Assembly: GCF_000466965.1 (NCBI RefSeq)
Contig: NZ_BATB01000010.1
Location: 1-64,000, forward strand
Reading direction: 5' to 3'
DNA: 64,000 nucleotides
DNA from: Limimaricola cinnabarinus LL-001
GTDB taxonomy: Bacteria; Pseudomonadota; Alphaproteobacteria; Rhodobacterales; Rhodobacteraceae
Under the pieces are notes generated by a model. It saw only the letters and a list, made by a program, of their open reading frames with translations. It was not told the origin of the DNA and did no database searches. The number at the start of each line of letters is the position of its first letter. Positions within the stretch are counted from its first letter, which is position 1. Of the stretch, positions 37,306 to 46,460 are shown piece after piece. A program made the translations under genes and the position numbers.

Positions 37306-38310
37306 TCAGGTCATGGTGGGCGTTTTCATGTCCGACAGGATCTGCGCACCGATCTCGAAGCTGCGCTTGCGGGCCCCGGGCTCAAACATCATGCCGGTGA
37401 GCATCAGCTCGTCGGGCTGGTAGCGGTCGATCATCTCGCGCAACTGGCGGCGCACCGTGTCGGGGCTGCCGGTGGCCGAAACCGACAGCGCGGCTTCGGC
37501 GCCCGCGATGGCGGAGGCGGGCACGTGATCGGCGACATTCTCGACTGGGCGGGACAGGCGGCCCGGCGTGCCGGTGCGCAGACGTGCGAATGACAGGATC
37601 TGCGAAGAACGATGATACCGCGCCTCTTCGTCCGTGTCGGCGGCATGCAGCCCGGCCGCCATCATGAAATGGGGCTTGTCCAGCCGCTCCGAAGGGCGGA
37701 ACCCCTCGCGATAGGCCTCGATGGCGGGCTCCAGCATCTGCGGCGCGAAATGCGAGGCGAAGGCATAGGGAAGGCCGAGATAGGCCGCAAGCTGCGCGCC
37801 GAAGGTCGAGGAGCCCAGAATCCAGACCGGCAGGTGCGATCCCATGCCGGGCACAGCTCGGACCGGGCCGCGCCCTTCGTCGTCATCGAGATAGCCCATC
37901 AGCTCCACCACATCCTGCGGGAAGGCGTCGGCCGACTGGTGGTAGCGCCTGAGCGCCTGCGCCGTCGCCCCGTCGGTGCCCGGCGCGCGCCCAAGCCCGA
38001 GATCGATCCGGCCGGGATGCAGCGCGTCGAGCGTGCCGAACTGTTCGGCCACGACCAGCGGCGCGTGATTGGGCAGCATGATGCCGCCCGCGCCCACGCG
38101 AATGGTCGAGGTGGCCTGTGCCACGTGCCCGATCACCACCGCGGTGGCGGCCGAAGCGATGCCGGGCATGTTGTGATGCTCGGCCAGCCAGTAGCGGTGA
38201 TAGCCCAAGGCTTCGGCATGACGGGCAAGGTCGGCAGCATGGGCAAGCGCCTGTGCCGGGGTCTCGTCCTCGGTCACCGGGGCGAGATCGAGTAGGGAAA
38301 AGTTCTGCAT
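37306..38310 (-). CDS. LLM-class flavin-dependent oxidoreductase
   Basis: A 334-residue luciferase-like monooxygenase using reduced flavin (FMNH2 or F420-like fold). Typical segments are [18 protein letters not shown] near residue 60, [23 protein letters not shown], and [13 protein letters not shown]. The substrate is unknown; the closest layout is the family often labelled as alkane 1-monooxygenase-like or MsnO8-type. It runs convergently with the decarboxylase gene and divergently from DUF3422. Confidence 0.9.
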   Translation of the reverse strand: MQNFSLLDLAPVTEDETPAQALAHAADLARHAEALGYHRYWLAEHHNMPGIASAATAVVIGHVAQATSTIRVGAGGIMLPNHAPLVVAEQFGTLDALHPGRIDLGLGRAPGTDGATAQALRRYHQSADAFPQDVVELMGYLDDDEGRGPVRAVPGMGSHLPVWILGSSTFGAQLAAYLGLPYAFASHFAPQMLEPAIEAYREGFRPSERLDKPHFMMAAGLHAADTDEEARYHRSSQILSFARLRTGTPGRLSRPVENVADHVPASAIAGAEAALSVSATGSPDTVRRQLREMIDRYQPDELMLTGMMFEPGARKRSFEIGAQILSDMKTPTMT

Positions 38311-38494
38311 GTCGTGCTCCTGCGTCGGCAACCGATATGGGGCGCAGGGATGCGAGCGAAAAGCACCCCTGCTGCACAACTTGGGCGCGGTATGCGAACG
38401 CATGCCCTAAAGCCCTGTGACTGCGACCTTTTCAGCGGTTTACAGGGGGGGCGCCGCCGGTCATCCTCCCGCGACGTCAGCCACCGGAGCCGCC

Positions 38495-39766
38495 ATGACC
38501 CTTGCCGATCACCCGCTGCGCCAGGAACTAGCCAACGAGCTGCATGCACGGCCTTTCCCGAGCCTCGTGGCGCCGGGGCAGGCGGCGTTTTTGGCCATCG
38601 GTCCGACCGAGGGCGCGCCGCGTGATCTCGAGGCCGAGCGCGCGCATCTGCTGGCGCTGCTCGATTGGTTCGGCGCGGCGCATCCGCAACCCGGCGCGAC
38701 GCATTGGTCGGGCCAGATCGGGCGGCACCGGCTGAAATGGGAGAGCCACACCGAGTTCTCCACCTACATGATCCTGAGCGACGGCCCCTCCGAGCCGCCC
38801 TTCCGCGAGGGGCTCGCCGGGTTTCCGGCCGACTGGCTCGCCGCCGCGCCGGGCCAGCGGCTGACCTCGGCGCTGATCCGGGTAGAGCTGGCGGCAGGCG
38901 AGGACGAGATCGCGCGGCGCGCGGAATCGTGGTTCGTGGCCGAAAGCATGGCCCTGAGCCGGGTGCTCGACGACCAGCTCATCGTCGCGGGCGATTTTCG
39001 CATCGATGCGGCGGGGCACATGCGCTTTGCCGTCTTTGCCCGTCCCGGCACCGGTGAGCGGCGGATCGGCCGGGTGGTGCAACGCCTGTGCGAGATCGAG
39101 ACCTACAAGACCATGGCGATGCTGGGCCTCGCGCAGGCCCGCGCCATGGGGCCGCGCATCGGCGCGCTTGAATCCCGCCTATCGGATCTCGTCACCGAAA
39201 TGGCCGCCGGGCCGGGCGATCCGGCTGCGACCCTCGCCGTGCTTCTGGAGGTGTCGGCGGAACTGGAGAAGCTGCGCGCTCAATCCGGCTTTCGCTCCGG
39301 CGCGACGCGGGCCTACGAGACGCTGGTGAACCAGCGCATCGGCGTGTTGCGCGAGGCGCGGTTCGGCGGACGGCAGACCTTCACGGAATTCATGATGCGA
39401 CGCTTCGATCCGGCGATGCGGACGGTCGAATCGACCGACCGCCGGCTTGCCGCCATGTCCGAGCGCGCGGCGCGGGCGGGCGACCTGCTGCGCACCCGGG
39501 TTGATGTGGAGCGGTCGGCCCAGAATCAGGATCTGCTGTCATCGATGGATCGCCGCGCAGACGCGCAGCTTCGGCTGCAGCATACGGTCGAGGGGCTCAG
39601 CGTCGTGGCGATCAGCTATTATGCAGTGAGCCTTGCCACGTATCTGCTCGCGCCACTGGCCTATCCGATGGGCATCGACAAGACAGCCCTGACGGCGGCG
39701 CTGGTGCTGCCGGTGGTGGCGCTGGTCTGGCTGATGCTGCAACGCATTCGAAAGCGGCTGCACTAG
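38495..39766 (+). CDS. DUF3422 family membrane protein
   Basis: A 423-residue protein matching the DUF3422 family by its start, HPLRQELANELHARPFPSL, and the WESHTEFSTYM segment. Its two C-terminal hydrophobic helices (about 375-420) suggest membrane anchoring, with a large soluble N-terminal region. Function is unknown; the family is widespread in Proteobacteria. ATG 38495 has a CCGGAG ribosome binding site eight bases before it. Confidence 0.9.
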   Translation: MTLADHPLRQELANELHARPFPSLVAPGQAAFLAIGPTEGAPRDLEAERAHLLALLDWFGAAHPQPGATHWSGQIGRHRLKWESHTEFSTYMILSDGPSEPPFREGLAGFPADWLAAAPGQRLTSALIRVELAAGEDEIARRAESWFVAESMALSRVLDDQLIVAGDFRIDAAGHMRFAVFARPGTGERRIGRVVQRLCEIETYKTMAMLGLAQARAMGPRIGALESRLSDLVTEMAAGPGDPAATLAVLLEVSAELEKLRAQSGFRSGATRAYETLVNQRIGVLREARFGGRQTFTEFMMRRFDPAMRTVESTDRRLAAMSERAARAGDLLRTRVDVERSAQNQDLLSSMDRRADAQLRLQHTVEGLSVVAISYYAVSLATYLLAPLAYPMGIDKTALTAALVLPVVALVWLMLQRIRKRLH

Positions 39767-39838
39767 GCCGCGCCGCCGGCGGCTGGTCGCCCGCCGCGCC
39801 ACGCGCTAGACAGGCCGCGGATGCGAAAGGAACGGGCG

Positions 39839-40642
39839 ATGATCAAGCAGGTGATCTGCATCAACTGGGGCACGAAATACGGCGCGCCCTTCATCAACCG
39901 GCTCTACGGCATGGTGGCGCGCAATATCACGCCGCCTTTCAGCTTCACCTGCTTCACCGACAACCGCGACGGCATCCGCCCTGAGGTGGATTGTCAGGAC
40001 CTGCCGCCGATCGATGTGGAGATGCCGAAGAACTCCAAGGGCATCTGGCCCAAGTCGCGGCTCTGGGGGCCGAGGTTGGGAGATCTGACTGGGCCGGTGC
40101 TGTTCATGGATCTCGATCTGGTCGTCACCGGATCGCTCGACGACTTCTTCAGCCATGGCGATGCGGATGACGTGATCCTGTCGCGCAACCCCAACACGCC
40201 GCTTGAAAAGCTGGGCCAGACTTCGGTGTTCCGCTTCCCGGTGGGCAAGCTGGTGCCGCTGCAGGAGCGGTTCCGCGCCGATCCGCAGGGCATCGCCGAC
40301 GAGTTCCGCTTCGAGCAGCGTTTCGTGACCCGCAACGCGCCGGGCGGAGCGAAGCTCTTTCCCAAGGCATGGGTCCGGCATTTCCGCATGCATTGCCGCA
40401 GGCCGTTTCCGCTCAACTACCTTGCCGCGCCAAAGCTGCCCGATGACGCCCGCATCGTGATCTTTCCGGGTGGGCTGCATCCGACCCATGCGATCGAGGG
40501 TCATTATCCGCCCTATGCACCCGAAAGCGCGGGCGCGCATCTGCGCGGGCTGTTCACAAACAACCGGCCGGACAAGCCGTTGCGCTATCTGCGCCATTAC
40601 ATCCGTCCCACGCCATGGGTGGAGGAGCACTGGCGTCCCTGA
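39839..40642 (+). CDS. Glycosyltransferase-like protein (DXD motif)
   Basis: A 267-residue protein with a GT-A-like layout: INWGTKYGAPFINRLYGMV at the start and the metal-binding DLD at 91-93 in LFMDLDLVVTGSLD. The C-terminal half has RHFRMHCRRPFPLNY and GGLHPTHAIEGHYPP. It probably transfers a sugar from a nucleotide donor to a surface glycan; donor and acceptor are unknown. Start 39839 has an AAAGGA ribosome binding site; an earlier in-frame ATG at 39821 is less well placed. Confidence 0.75.
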   Translation: MIKQVICINWGTKYGAPFINRLYGMVARNITPPFSFTCFTDNRDGIRPEVDCQDLPPIDVEMPKNSKGIWPKSRLWGPRLGDLTGPVLFMDLDLVVTGSLDDFFSHGDADDVILSRNPNTPLEKLGQTSVFRFPVGKLVPLQERFRADPQGIADEFRFEQRFVTRNAPGGAKLFPKAWVRHFRMHCRRPFPLNYLAAPKLPDDARIVIFPGGLHPTHAIEGHYPPYAPESAGAHLRGLFTNNRPDKPLRYLRHYIRPTPWVEEHWRP

Positions 40643-40731
40643 CGGCGCGGCAGGCGGGCACCATCTTGCGCCCGGCCACGCATGGGCGCAGTCTCGCATC
40701 GCTGCCGAGATTCCGCTCCGAAGGACGCCCC

Positions 40732-41895
40732 ATGCCGATCAAGAACCGTTTCGCCGAACTCCTCCCCGAGATCACCGAGTGGCGGCGCGACCTGCACGAG
40801 AATCCCGAGATCCTCTACGACACGCACCGTACCTCCGGTGTCGTGGCCGAAAAGCTGCGCGCCTTCGGTTGCGACGATGTGGTCGAGGGGCTGGGCCGCA
40901 CCGGCGTGGTTGGCGTGATCCGTGGCAAACAGACCGCCTCGGGCAAGGTGATCGGCCTGCGCGCGGATATGGACGCGCTGCCGATCCATGAACAGACCGG
41001 CAAGCCCTATGCCTCCAAGACCTCCGGCGCGATGCATGCCTGCGGCCATGACGGCCACACCGCGATGCTGCTAGGGGCGGTGAAATATCTTTCCGAGACG
41101 CGTAATTTCGATGGCACGGTCGTCGTGATCTTCCAGCCCGCCGAGGAGGGCGGCGGAGGTGGCCGCGAGATGTGCGAAGACGGGCTGATGGAGCGCTTCG
41201 GCATCCAGGAGGTCTATGGCATGCACAACTGGCCCGGCATTCCGTTGGGGCAGTTCGCGATCCGGCCCGGCGCGTTCTTCGCCTCGACCGACCAGTTCGA
41301 GATCACCGTCGAAGGCCGTGGCGGCCACGCGGCCAAACCGCATGAGACGGTGGATTCCACGCTGGTCGCGTCGCATGTCGTTCTCGCCCTGCAGTCGATC
41401 GCCAGTCGCAACGCCGACCCGACCGAGCAGATCGTGGTCTCCGTCACCTCCTTCGAGACCTCGTCCAAAGCCTTCAACGTGATCGCCCAGCGGGTGCAGA
41501 TGAAGGGCACCGTGCGCACCATGTCGCCGGAACTGCGCAAGCTCGGGCAGGAGCGGCTGACCGCCATCGCCGAGACCACGGCGCGGGCCTACGGCGCCGA
41601 GGCCAAGGTTAACTACATCAAGGGCTACCCGGTGATGATCAACCATGAGGCTGAGACAGATTTCGCGATACAAGTGGCGCGCGAGGTTTCGGGCGACTGC
41701 GCCGAGGCGCCGCTTGTCATGGGGGGAGAGGATTTCGCCTACATGCTCGAAGAACGCCCCGGTGCCTATATCCTCGTCGGCAACGGCGACACGGCTTCGG
41801 TGCACCATCCCGAGTACGACTTCTCCGACGACGCGATCCCGGCGGGCTGTTCGTGGTGGTCGGGCATCGTCGAGCGCCGGATGCCGGCGGCCTGA
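40732..41895 (+). CDS. M20 family amidohydrolase
   Basis: A 387-residue zinc-dependent amidohydrolase, of the hippurate hydrolase/N-acyl-amino-acid deacylase type. Metal-site features are GLRADMDALPI at about 75-85, HACGHDGHT at 102-110 (C104, H106), QPAEEGGGG at 135-143 with the catalytic glutamate, and HGGEDFAY-like MGGEDFAYM near residue 335. The dimerisation domain has GRGGHAAKPHETVD. It releases free amino acids or similar from N-acyl conjugates; the natural substrate is unknown. Confidence 0.93.
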   Translation: MPIKNRFAELLPEITEWRRDLHENPEILYDTHRTSGVVAEKLRAFGCDDVVEGLGRTGVVGVIRGKQTASGKVIGLRADMDALPIHEQTGKPYASKTSGAMHACGHDGHTAMLLGAVKYLSETRNFDGTVVVIFQPAEEGGGGGREMCEDGLMERFGIQEVYGMHNWPGIPLGQFAIRPGAFFASTDQFEITVEGRGGHAAKPHETVDSTLVASHVVLALQSIASRNADPTEQIVVSVTSFETSSKAFNVIAQRVQMKGTVRTMSPELRKLGQERLTAIAETTARAYGAEAKVNYIKGYPVMINHEAETDFAIQVAREVSGDCAEAPLVMGGEDFAYMLEERPGAYILVGNGDTASVHHPEYDFSDDAIPAGCSWWSGIVERRMPAA

Positions 41896-41897
41896 CC

Positions 41898-42512
41898 TCA
41901 GGCCAGTGAAAAGCGCGGGTCGGTGGCCATAAGTCCTGCGACCCGGTCGTGCTCTGCTGCAAAGTCATGCGGCACATCAGTGGCGGCGCGACCACCCGAC
42001 AGCGATTTCGACGCAAAGAAATCGAATCCGTAGAGCCTTGCCGAAGCGAGATCCGAGCGCGTGAGCAGATCGATAGCGAGCATGCCCGTGGTGGGGCGTG
42101 CCCCCAGTTCTCGACGCAGGATTGCCGCACGGGCCGCAGGTAGCAGCGCGAAGCCCGGGATGCAGGCCACCCGCCATGGCAGGCGCTTTCGCTTGGGTGT
42201 CATCCACAAGAGCAGTTCGGGCGCCAGAGCCGAAATCACGGGGGCGGGAACCGCGATCGACATGGCAAGCCAATCGGTGCGGCGTCCGTGCGAGACCGGG
42301 CTCGGCATTGGTGCGGCGTTGAGCCTTATGACGATCTCGGCGGCGTCGATCTCTGCGCCCTGCGTCTTGTCTGTCAGCGAGCGCGCATTGCCGACCAAAG
42401 CCACATGGCGTCCCGCGAGCCGCGACAAGAGGTCCGGTTCAGGCAGACCAAGCTGTGACAATCGAGCTTCGTCGCCGCGCCGCTTAGCGATCTCGAAGGC
42501 GATCCTGTTCAT
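41898..42512 (-). CDS. GT29-like (sialyltransferase-fold) protein
   Basis: A 204-residue protein with the hallmarks of glycosyltransferase family 29: a sialylmotif-L-like block HVALVGNARSL...IVIRLNAAP at about 36-68, a sialylmotif-S-like block RPTTGMLAIDLLTRSDL...LYGFDFF at 139-166, and the late histidine of HDFAAEHD (about 182-188). Eukaryotic and plant GT29 enzymes transfer sialic acid or Kdo-like sugars. It is last in an overlapping set after a Kdo-transferase-like gene, which makes an ulosonic-acid donor plausible. It overlaps the upstream gene by four bases (42509-42512). Confidence 0.8.
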   Translation of the reverse strand: MNRIAFEIAKRRGDEARLSQLGLPEPDLLSRLAGRHVALVGNARSLTDKTQGAEIDAAEIVIRLNAAPMPSPVSHGRRTDWLAMSIAVPAPVISALAPELLLWMTPKRKRLPWRVACIPGFALLPAARAAILRRELGARPTTGMLAIDLLTRSDLASARLYGFDFFASKSLSGGRAATDVPHDFAAEHDRVAGLMATDPRFSLA

Positions 42513-43498
42513 GGCTCCCTCCGGGCAAGTGCCGCGATATCTGCGAACAGCGCCTCGGCTTGGCGCTGAGCCCGCTCTCGGAAGCTTCGGATCGCATCCA
42601 GTTCTCCGGTACTGAACGGGGCCGCTTCGGGAGGGTGGGCCAGTGCCTCGGCTCCGAGCAGCCGCGCCTGACCAAGCCCGGCATCCGCCAGCAGCCGTTC
42701 GATCTTCGACGCGTTGGAGCCCAGCGCCAGAAACGGCGTCTCGGTCAGCATCGACAGGCACACCGCATGGAACCGTCCCGTGAGATGCAGGTCGGCGCGA
42801 GCGATCCGGTCGAGATAGGCGGCCTCGTCGCCGGGCATGTCCAGTGGCGGCAGTCCAAGCCCGCCGAACCAAGCCGCCGCCAGCGCGGCACGGGTCGGGG
42901 CGAACCGCCAGAGCCGACTGCTCAGCGTCTTGGTCGGCACCAGCCTTGCGTCGCGATACCGTCGCGCGGCGCGGCCCAGCACCCGGCGCGGGCCGGGCTT
43001 CACGCTGTCGCCGATGATGACGCCCCGGCGCGGACCGGGCGTGATCTCGGCAGGGGCGGAGAGCGACAGGTCGGGTAGCCAGCGTACCTCAGCCCTCGTG
43101 GCATGAGCCATGTCCTCGGCGCTGACGCTGTCTCGTGCGGCGATCAGGTCGAATCTGGCCAGAGGCTTCGACCAGTCTTCCGGGTTGTCCTGCCAGAGCG
43201 CGTTGACGAGCGCGAGCGGTGTGTCTGCGCGCGCCGCATGCTGCGCCACGGCAAGGAGCCGCGCCCCCGCCGGGCGGCCATGATGCAGCGTGCCTTCGCC
43301 ATTGACGACAATGACGTCCGCGGCGCGCATAGCGCTCAGGAGCCCGTCATCCCCGGCCCAGTCGTGCCGCGCCGGGCTGCGGGCGGTGATGGTGAGCCCG
43401 TGACGTTCCAATCCCGCCACCAGCAGCCGCATCACCCGCGAACAGCCATGATGGTAACGCGAAGAGGTGTCGTTGAGGATCACGGCGCGCAGGGTCAT
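42509..43498 (-). CDS. Polysaccharide pyruvyl transferase family protein
   Basis: A 329-residue member of the PS_pyruv_trans family, whose enzymes add a pyruvate ketal to a sugar of a surface polysaccharide using phosphoenolpyruvate. Characteristic segments are VIVVNGEGTLHHG at 62-74 and LHLTGRFHAVCLSMLTETPFLA near 245-265. It overlaps the waaA-like gene at 43495-43498 and the GT29-like gene at 42509-42512, so the three are translationally coupled. The acceptor glycan is not known. Confidence 0.87.
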   Translation of the reverse strand: MTLRAVILNDTSSRYHHGCSRVMRLLVAGLERHGLTITARSPARHDWAGDDGLLSAMRAADVIVVNGEGTLHHGRPAGARLLAVAQHAARADTPLALVNALWQDNPEDWSKPLARFDLIAARDSVSAEDMAHATRAEVRWLPDLSLSAPAEITPGPRRGVIIGDSVKPGPRRVLGRAARRYRDARLVPTKTLSSRLWRFAPTRAALAAAWFGGLGLPPLDMPGDEAAYLDRIARADLHLTGRFHAVCLSMLTETPFLALGSNASKIERLLADAGLGQARLLGAEALAHPPEAAPFSTGELDAIRSFRERAQRQAEALFADIAALARREP

Positions 43499-44781
43499 GG
43501 CGCTATCTCGGGTATCGCGCGTTCAGGCGCAAGCCTCGCTCCGATCAGCCCGCGCAACGCGGCCAGCGTGCGGGGTCGGGCCTGTCCGCGATCCGCCATG
43601 ACCTGCGCCGCCGCCGCACCCATCAGCGCAAGTTCTTCCGAGTCGATCAGGTCGCCCACCGCCGCGCCGAGCGACGATGCCTCCGGCACCGCGCGCGCGG
43701 CCCCTGCCGCGTCGAGCGTGGCGTGGGCCTGCGCGGCGTTGGACACGCGCGGGCCGTGCAACAGTGCCACGCCCAGCACGGCTGCCTCCCAAGGGTTGTG
43801 ACCGCCCTGCGGACCAAGGGAGCCCCCCAAGAACACCAGCGGCACCAGACGATAGACCAGCCCGGTTTCGCCAAGTCGGTCGACGAGCCAGACCTCGGCC
43901 TGACCGGGCGTGCCGCCTCGGGCGAATGTCAGCCCCGCCTCTGCCAAGGACTTCGCCACCGCCTCGGCCCGATCGGGGTGGCGCGGCGCGAGGATCAGCC
44001 GCAGCCCGGGATGCCGCACCCTCGCCGCCAGGTGCGCCGCGATTACCGCGGCCTCGTCCTCGGCATGGGTCGATACGGCGGCCCAGAGCGGCGCGCCCTC
44101 GAACTCGGAGCGCAGATCCGCAAGGCGCTGCGGGTCGGCGGGGAGGGGGGCTGCGGCGGATTTCAGATCGCCGGGGACGAGCACGCGGTCGGCGAGCACG
44201 CCGAGGCTCGTGATCTCGGACCGCACCGCGTCGGTCTGCGCCGTCACAAGGTCGAAGCGCGACAACAGCGCCGCGCTGAGCCTGGGGGCACGGCTGCGCG
44301 AGCGCGAGGGGCGGGCGTTGAGCAATGCGAGCGGGACATGGCGCCTTGAGGCTTCGGCCAGAAGGCGGGGCCAGAGATCACCCTCGACGAAACAGGCCAG
44401 ATCGGGACGCCAGTGATCGAGGAAGCGCCGCACCGCGCGGGCCGTATCGAGCGGCTGGTATTGATGGAGCGCCCCCTCGATCTGTCGCGCCCGCGATCCG
44501 CCCGTGGTCGTGGTGGTGGTGACAAGAACGCGATGCCCTTCGGTCATCAGGTCACGCGCCAGATCCGCGATCGAGGCCACTTCGCCGACCGACGCCGCGT
44601 TGATCCAGACAAGAGTGCCTTCGGGCCGCTCGATCATGGCGCGACCCAAACGTTCGCCAAGGCGGGCGGGGACAGAGTTCTGAGCGCGATGCACACGGCG
44701 TGCGAGGGTGATTTCGGCGATGCGGGGCAGCGCCCGAGATCCGCAGAGCCAGAGCCGGAGCGCCCAAGGGGCGTCGCTCAT
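43495..44781 (-). CDS. waaA: 3-deoxy-D-manno-octulosonate (Kdo) transferase WaaA-like
   Basis: A 428-residue GT-B glycosyltransferase that transfers Kdo from CMP-Kdo to lipid A precursor or a related acceptor. The catalytic-base motif AASVGE has E67, and [10 protein letters not shown] corresponds to the second conserved acidic motif. The C-terminal [19 protein letters not shown] block binds the nucleotide. Whether it is the essential LPS enzyme or a dedicated copy cannot be decided here. It overlaps moaA by four bases upstream and the pyruvyltransferase downstream. Confidence 0.88.
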   Translation of the reverse strand: MSDAPWALRLWLCGSRALPRIAEITLARRVHRAQNSVPARLGERLGRAMIERPEGTLVWINAASVGEVASIADLARDLMTEGHRVLVTTTTTTGGSRARQIEGALHQYQPLDTARAVRRFLDHWRPDLACFVEGDLWPRLLAEASRRHVPLALLNARPSRSRSRAPRLSAALLSRFDLVTAQTDAVRSEITSLGVLADRVLVPGDLKSAAAPLPADPQRLADLRSEFEGAPLWAAVSTHAEDEAAVIAAHLAARVRHPGLRLILAPRHPDRAEAVAKSLAEAGLTFARGGTPGQAEVWLVDRLGETGLVYRLVPLVFLGGSLGPQGGHNPWEAAVLGVALLHGPRVSNAAQAHATLDAAGAARAVPEASSLGAAVGDLIDSEELALMGAAAAQVMADRGQARPRTLAALRGLIGARLAPERAIPEIAP

Positions 44782-45806
44782 CCCCCGGTGTGGCTCATGT
44801 GACGGCTGACCCGGCCCGAGACCTCCTGCCGGTCATAATCGAAATCATGCCCCTTGGGCTTGAGCGCGATCGCGGCGCGGATTGCGCGCTCCAGCCCCGC
44901 GTCGCCTTCGCTGGCGCGCAGTGGCCCACGCAGGTCCGAATGACCCTCCTGCCCGAGACAGGTGTAGATCTCGCCGGTGCAGGTGACACGCACCCGGTTA
45001 CAGCTTTCGCAGAAATTATGGCTCATCGGGGTGATGAAGCCCACGCGCTGGCGTGTCTCGCCAAGCATGACATAGCGCGCGGGGCCACCGGTGCGGTCTG
45101 GCAGATCGTGCAGTGAATAGCGCTCGCCCAGCACGTCGCGCAACTCGCGCAGGTTCCAGTACTGGCCGATTCGGTCCTCGTTGCCGATGTCGCCCATCGG
45201 CATGACCTCGATGAACGTCAGGTCCATGTCGCGCGCGGCGCAGAACTCGGTCAGGGTAAACAGCTCGTCCTCGTTGAAGCCCTTGAGCGCCACCGTGTTG
45301 ATCTTGACCTTGAGCCCGGCGGCCAGCGCCGCGTCGATGCCATCAAGCACCTGCGGCAGGCGGCCCCAGCGGGTGACGCGGGCGAACTTGTCCTCGTCGA
45401 GCGTGTCGAGCGAGACGTTGATCCGACGCACTCCTGCCGCGAAAAGCTCCTCGGCATACTTGCCGAGTTGGCTGCCATTGGTGGTCAGCGTCAGCTCCTT
45501 GAGCGCGCCGCTCTCGAGATGCCGCGTCATGGCCCGGAAAAATTCCATGATGTTGCGCCGCACCAAGGGCTCGCCCCCGGTGATGCGCAGTTTTTCGACG
45601 CCAAGTCGGATGAAGGCCGAGCAGAGCCGGTCCAACTCCTCGAGCGTCAGCAGCTCCTTCTTGGGGAGGAACTGCATCTTTTCCGACATGCAGTAGACGC
45701 AGCGAAAGTCGCAGCGATCCGTGACCGAGACCCGCAGGTAGCGGATCGCCCGTGCAAAGGGGTCGATCAGAGGGGCTGCGGGGGGCGGAACGGGTGCGAT
45801 TGTCAT
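44778..45806 (-). CDS. moaA: GTP 3',8-cyclase MoaA (molybdenum cofactor)
   Basis: A radical SAM enzyme starting molybdopterin synthesis from GTP. It is 342 residues. The N-terminal cluster motif CDFRCVYC has C32, C36 and C39. The second cluster cysteines are in [13 protein letters not shown] near residue 270. The C-terminus ends SHTGG, the double-glycine tail needed for activity. Its stop overlaps the waaA-like start, although the pathways are unrelated. Confidence 0.97.
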   Translation of the reverse strand: MTIAPVPPPAAPLIDPFARAIRYLRVSVTDRCDFRCVYCMSEKMQFLPKKELLTLEELDRLCSAFIRLGVEKLRITGGEPLVRRNIMEFFRAMTRHLESGALKELTLTTNGSQLGKYAEELFAAGVRRINVSLDTLDEDKFARVTRWGRLPQVLDGIDAALAAGLKVKINTVALKGFNEDELFTLTEFCAARDMDLTFIEVMPMGDIGNEDRIGQYWNLRELRDVLGERYSLHDLPDRTGGPARYVMLGETRQRVGFITPMSHNFCESCNRVRVTCTGEIYTCLGQEGHSDLRGPLRASEGDAGLERAIRAAIALKPKGHDFDYDRQEVSGRVSRHMSHTGG

Positions 45807-45909
45807 GGCCGCAAGGTAGGTGCGAGGGGGGGCGTTGGCAAGCAAACTGCAGGTGATCGCGCTTGTGCGCGCCCTTGTCCGGACGGAAGGTGCCGCTATC
45901 CTTGCGAGC

Positions 45910-46398
45910 ATGAAACGCCTCATGCTCCCCTCCGCCCTTACCGCGCTCGGCCTTCTGGCCGCCTGCGCCGAGCTGCAACCCGCCAGTGCTCCGGTCGAAG
46001 CACCGGCTGCCGCCGCGCCGACGCCCGCCCCGCAGCCGGTGGCGCAGCCCGCACCGCCGCCGCCCTCGGGTGCGGCCAGCGCCGAGGCGCTCGACACCAC
46101 CACGCCCGAACAGCGCGCCGCCGCCACCGCGGCACCCGAACCCGTGGGCGAGCAAAGGCTCGGCACGACCGTCGCATCGCTGGGCTCTCCCGCCGATCCG
46201 GGGCTGTGGATCGAGACGCCGCTGGTGAGCAGCGTGGCCCAAGGCCGGGTCGAGGCCACGAACGGCAAATCGGTGAAGCTGGAACTGCGGCCCTCGGGCG
46301 GGGCGTCCGGGTCCGGCAGCGAGATCAGCCTGCCCGCGATGCGCCTTCTCGAAGTGCCGTTGACCGATCTGCCGGAGCTGACGGTCTATCGCGGCTAA
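45910..46398 (+). CDS. Putative lipoprotein
   Basis: A 162-residue exported protein with a lipobox LLAAC (C19). A Pro/Ala-rich linker (20-60) precedes a small conserved domain of [19 protein letters not shown] and [23 protein letters not shown]. Close relatives in Rhodobacterales have the same pattern and are sometimes labelled D-galactarate dehydratase, which this is not: there is no catalytic dehydratase domain. The function is unknown. It is divergent from moaA and convergent with glmS across a bidirectional terminator. Confidence 0.8.
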   Translation: MKRLMLPSALTALGLLAACAELQPASAPVEAPAAAAPTPAPQPVAQPAPPPPSGAASAEALDTTTPEQRAAATAAPEPVGEQRLGTTVASLGSPADPGLWIETPLVSSVAQGRVEATNGKSVKLELRPSGGASGSGSEISLPAMRLLEVPLTDLPELTVYRG

Positions 46399-46428
46399 GA
46401 GGGCGGCGTCGGAGTCTCGCAACTTGCA

Positions 46429-46457
46429 GAAAAAGGGGGCCTTGCGCCCCCTTTTTC
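46429..46457. terminator. Bidirectional terminator
   Basis: A perfect 12-bp stem GAAAAAGGGGGC/GCCCCCTTTTTC with a 5-base loop, and A/T-runs on both sides. It ends both the lipoprotein gene (+) and glmS (-). Confidence 0.9.
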
Positions 46458-46460
46458 ATG

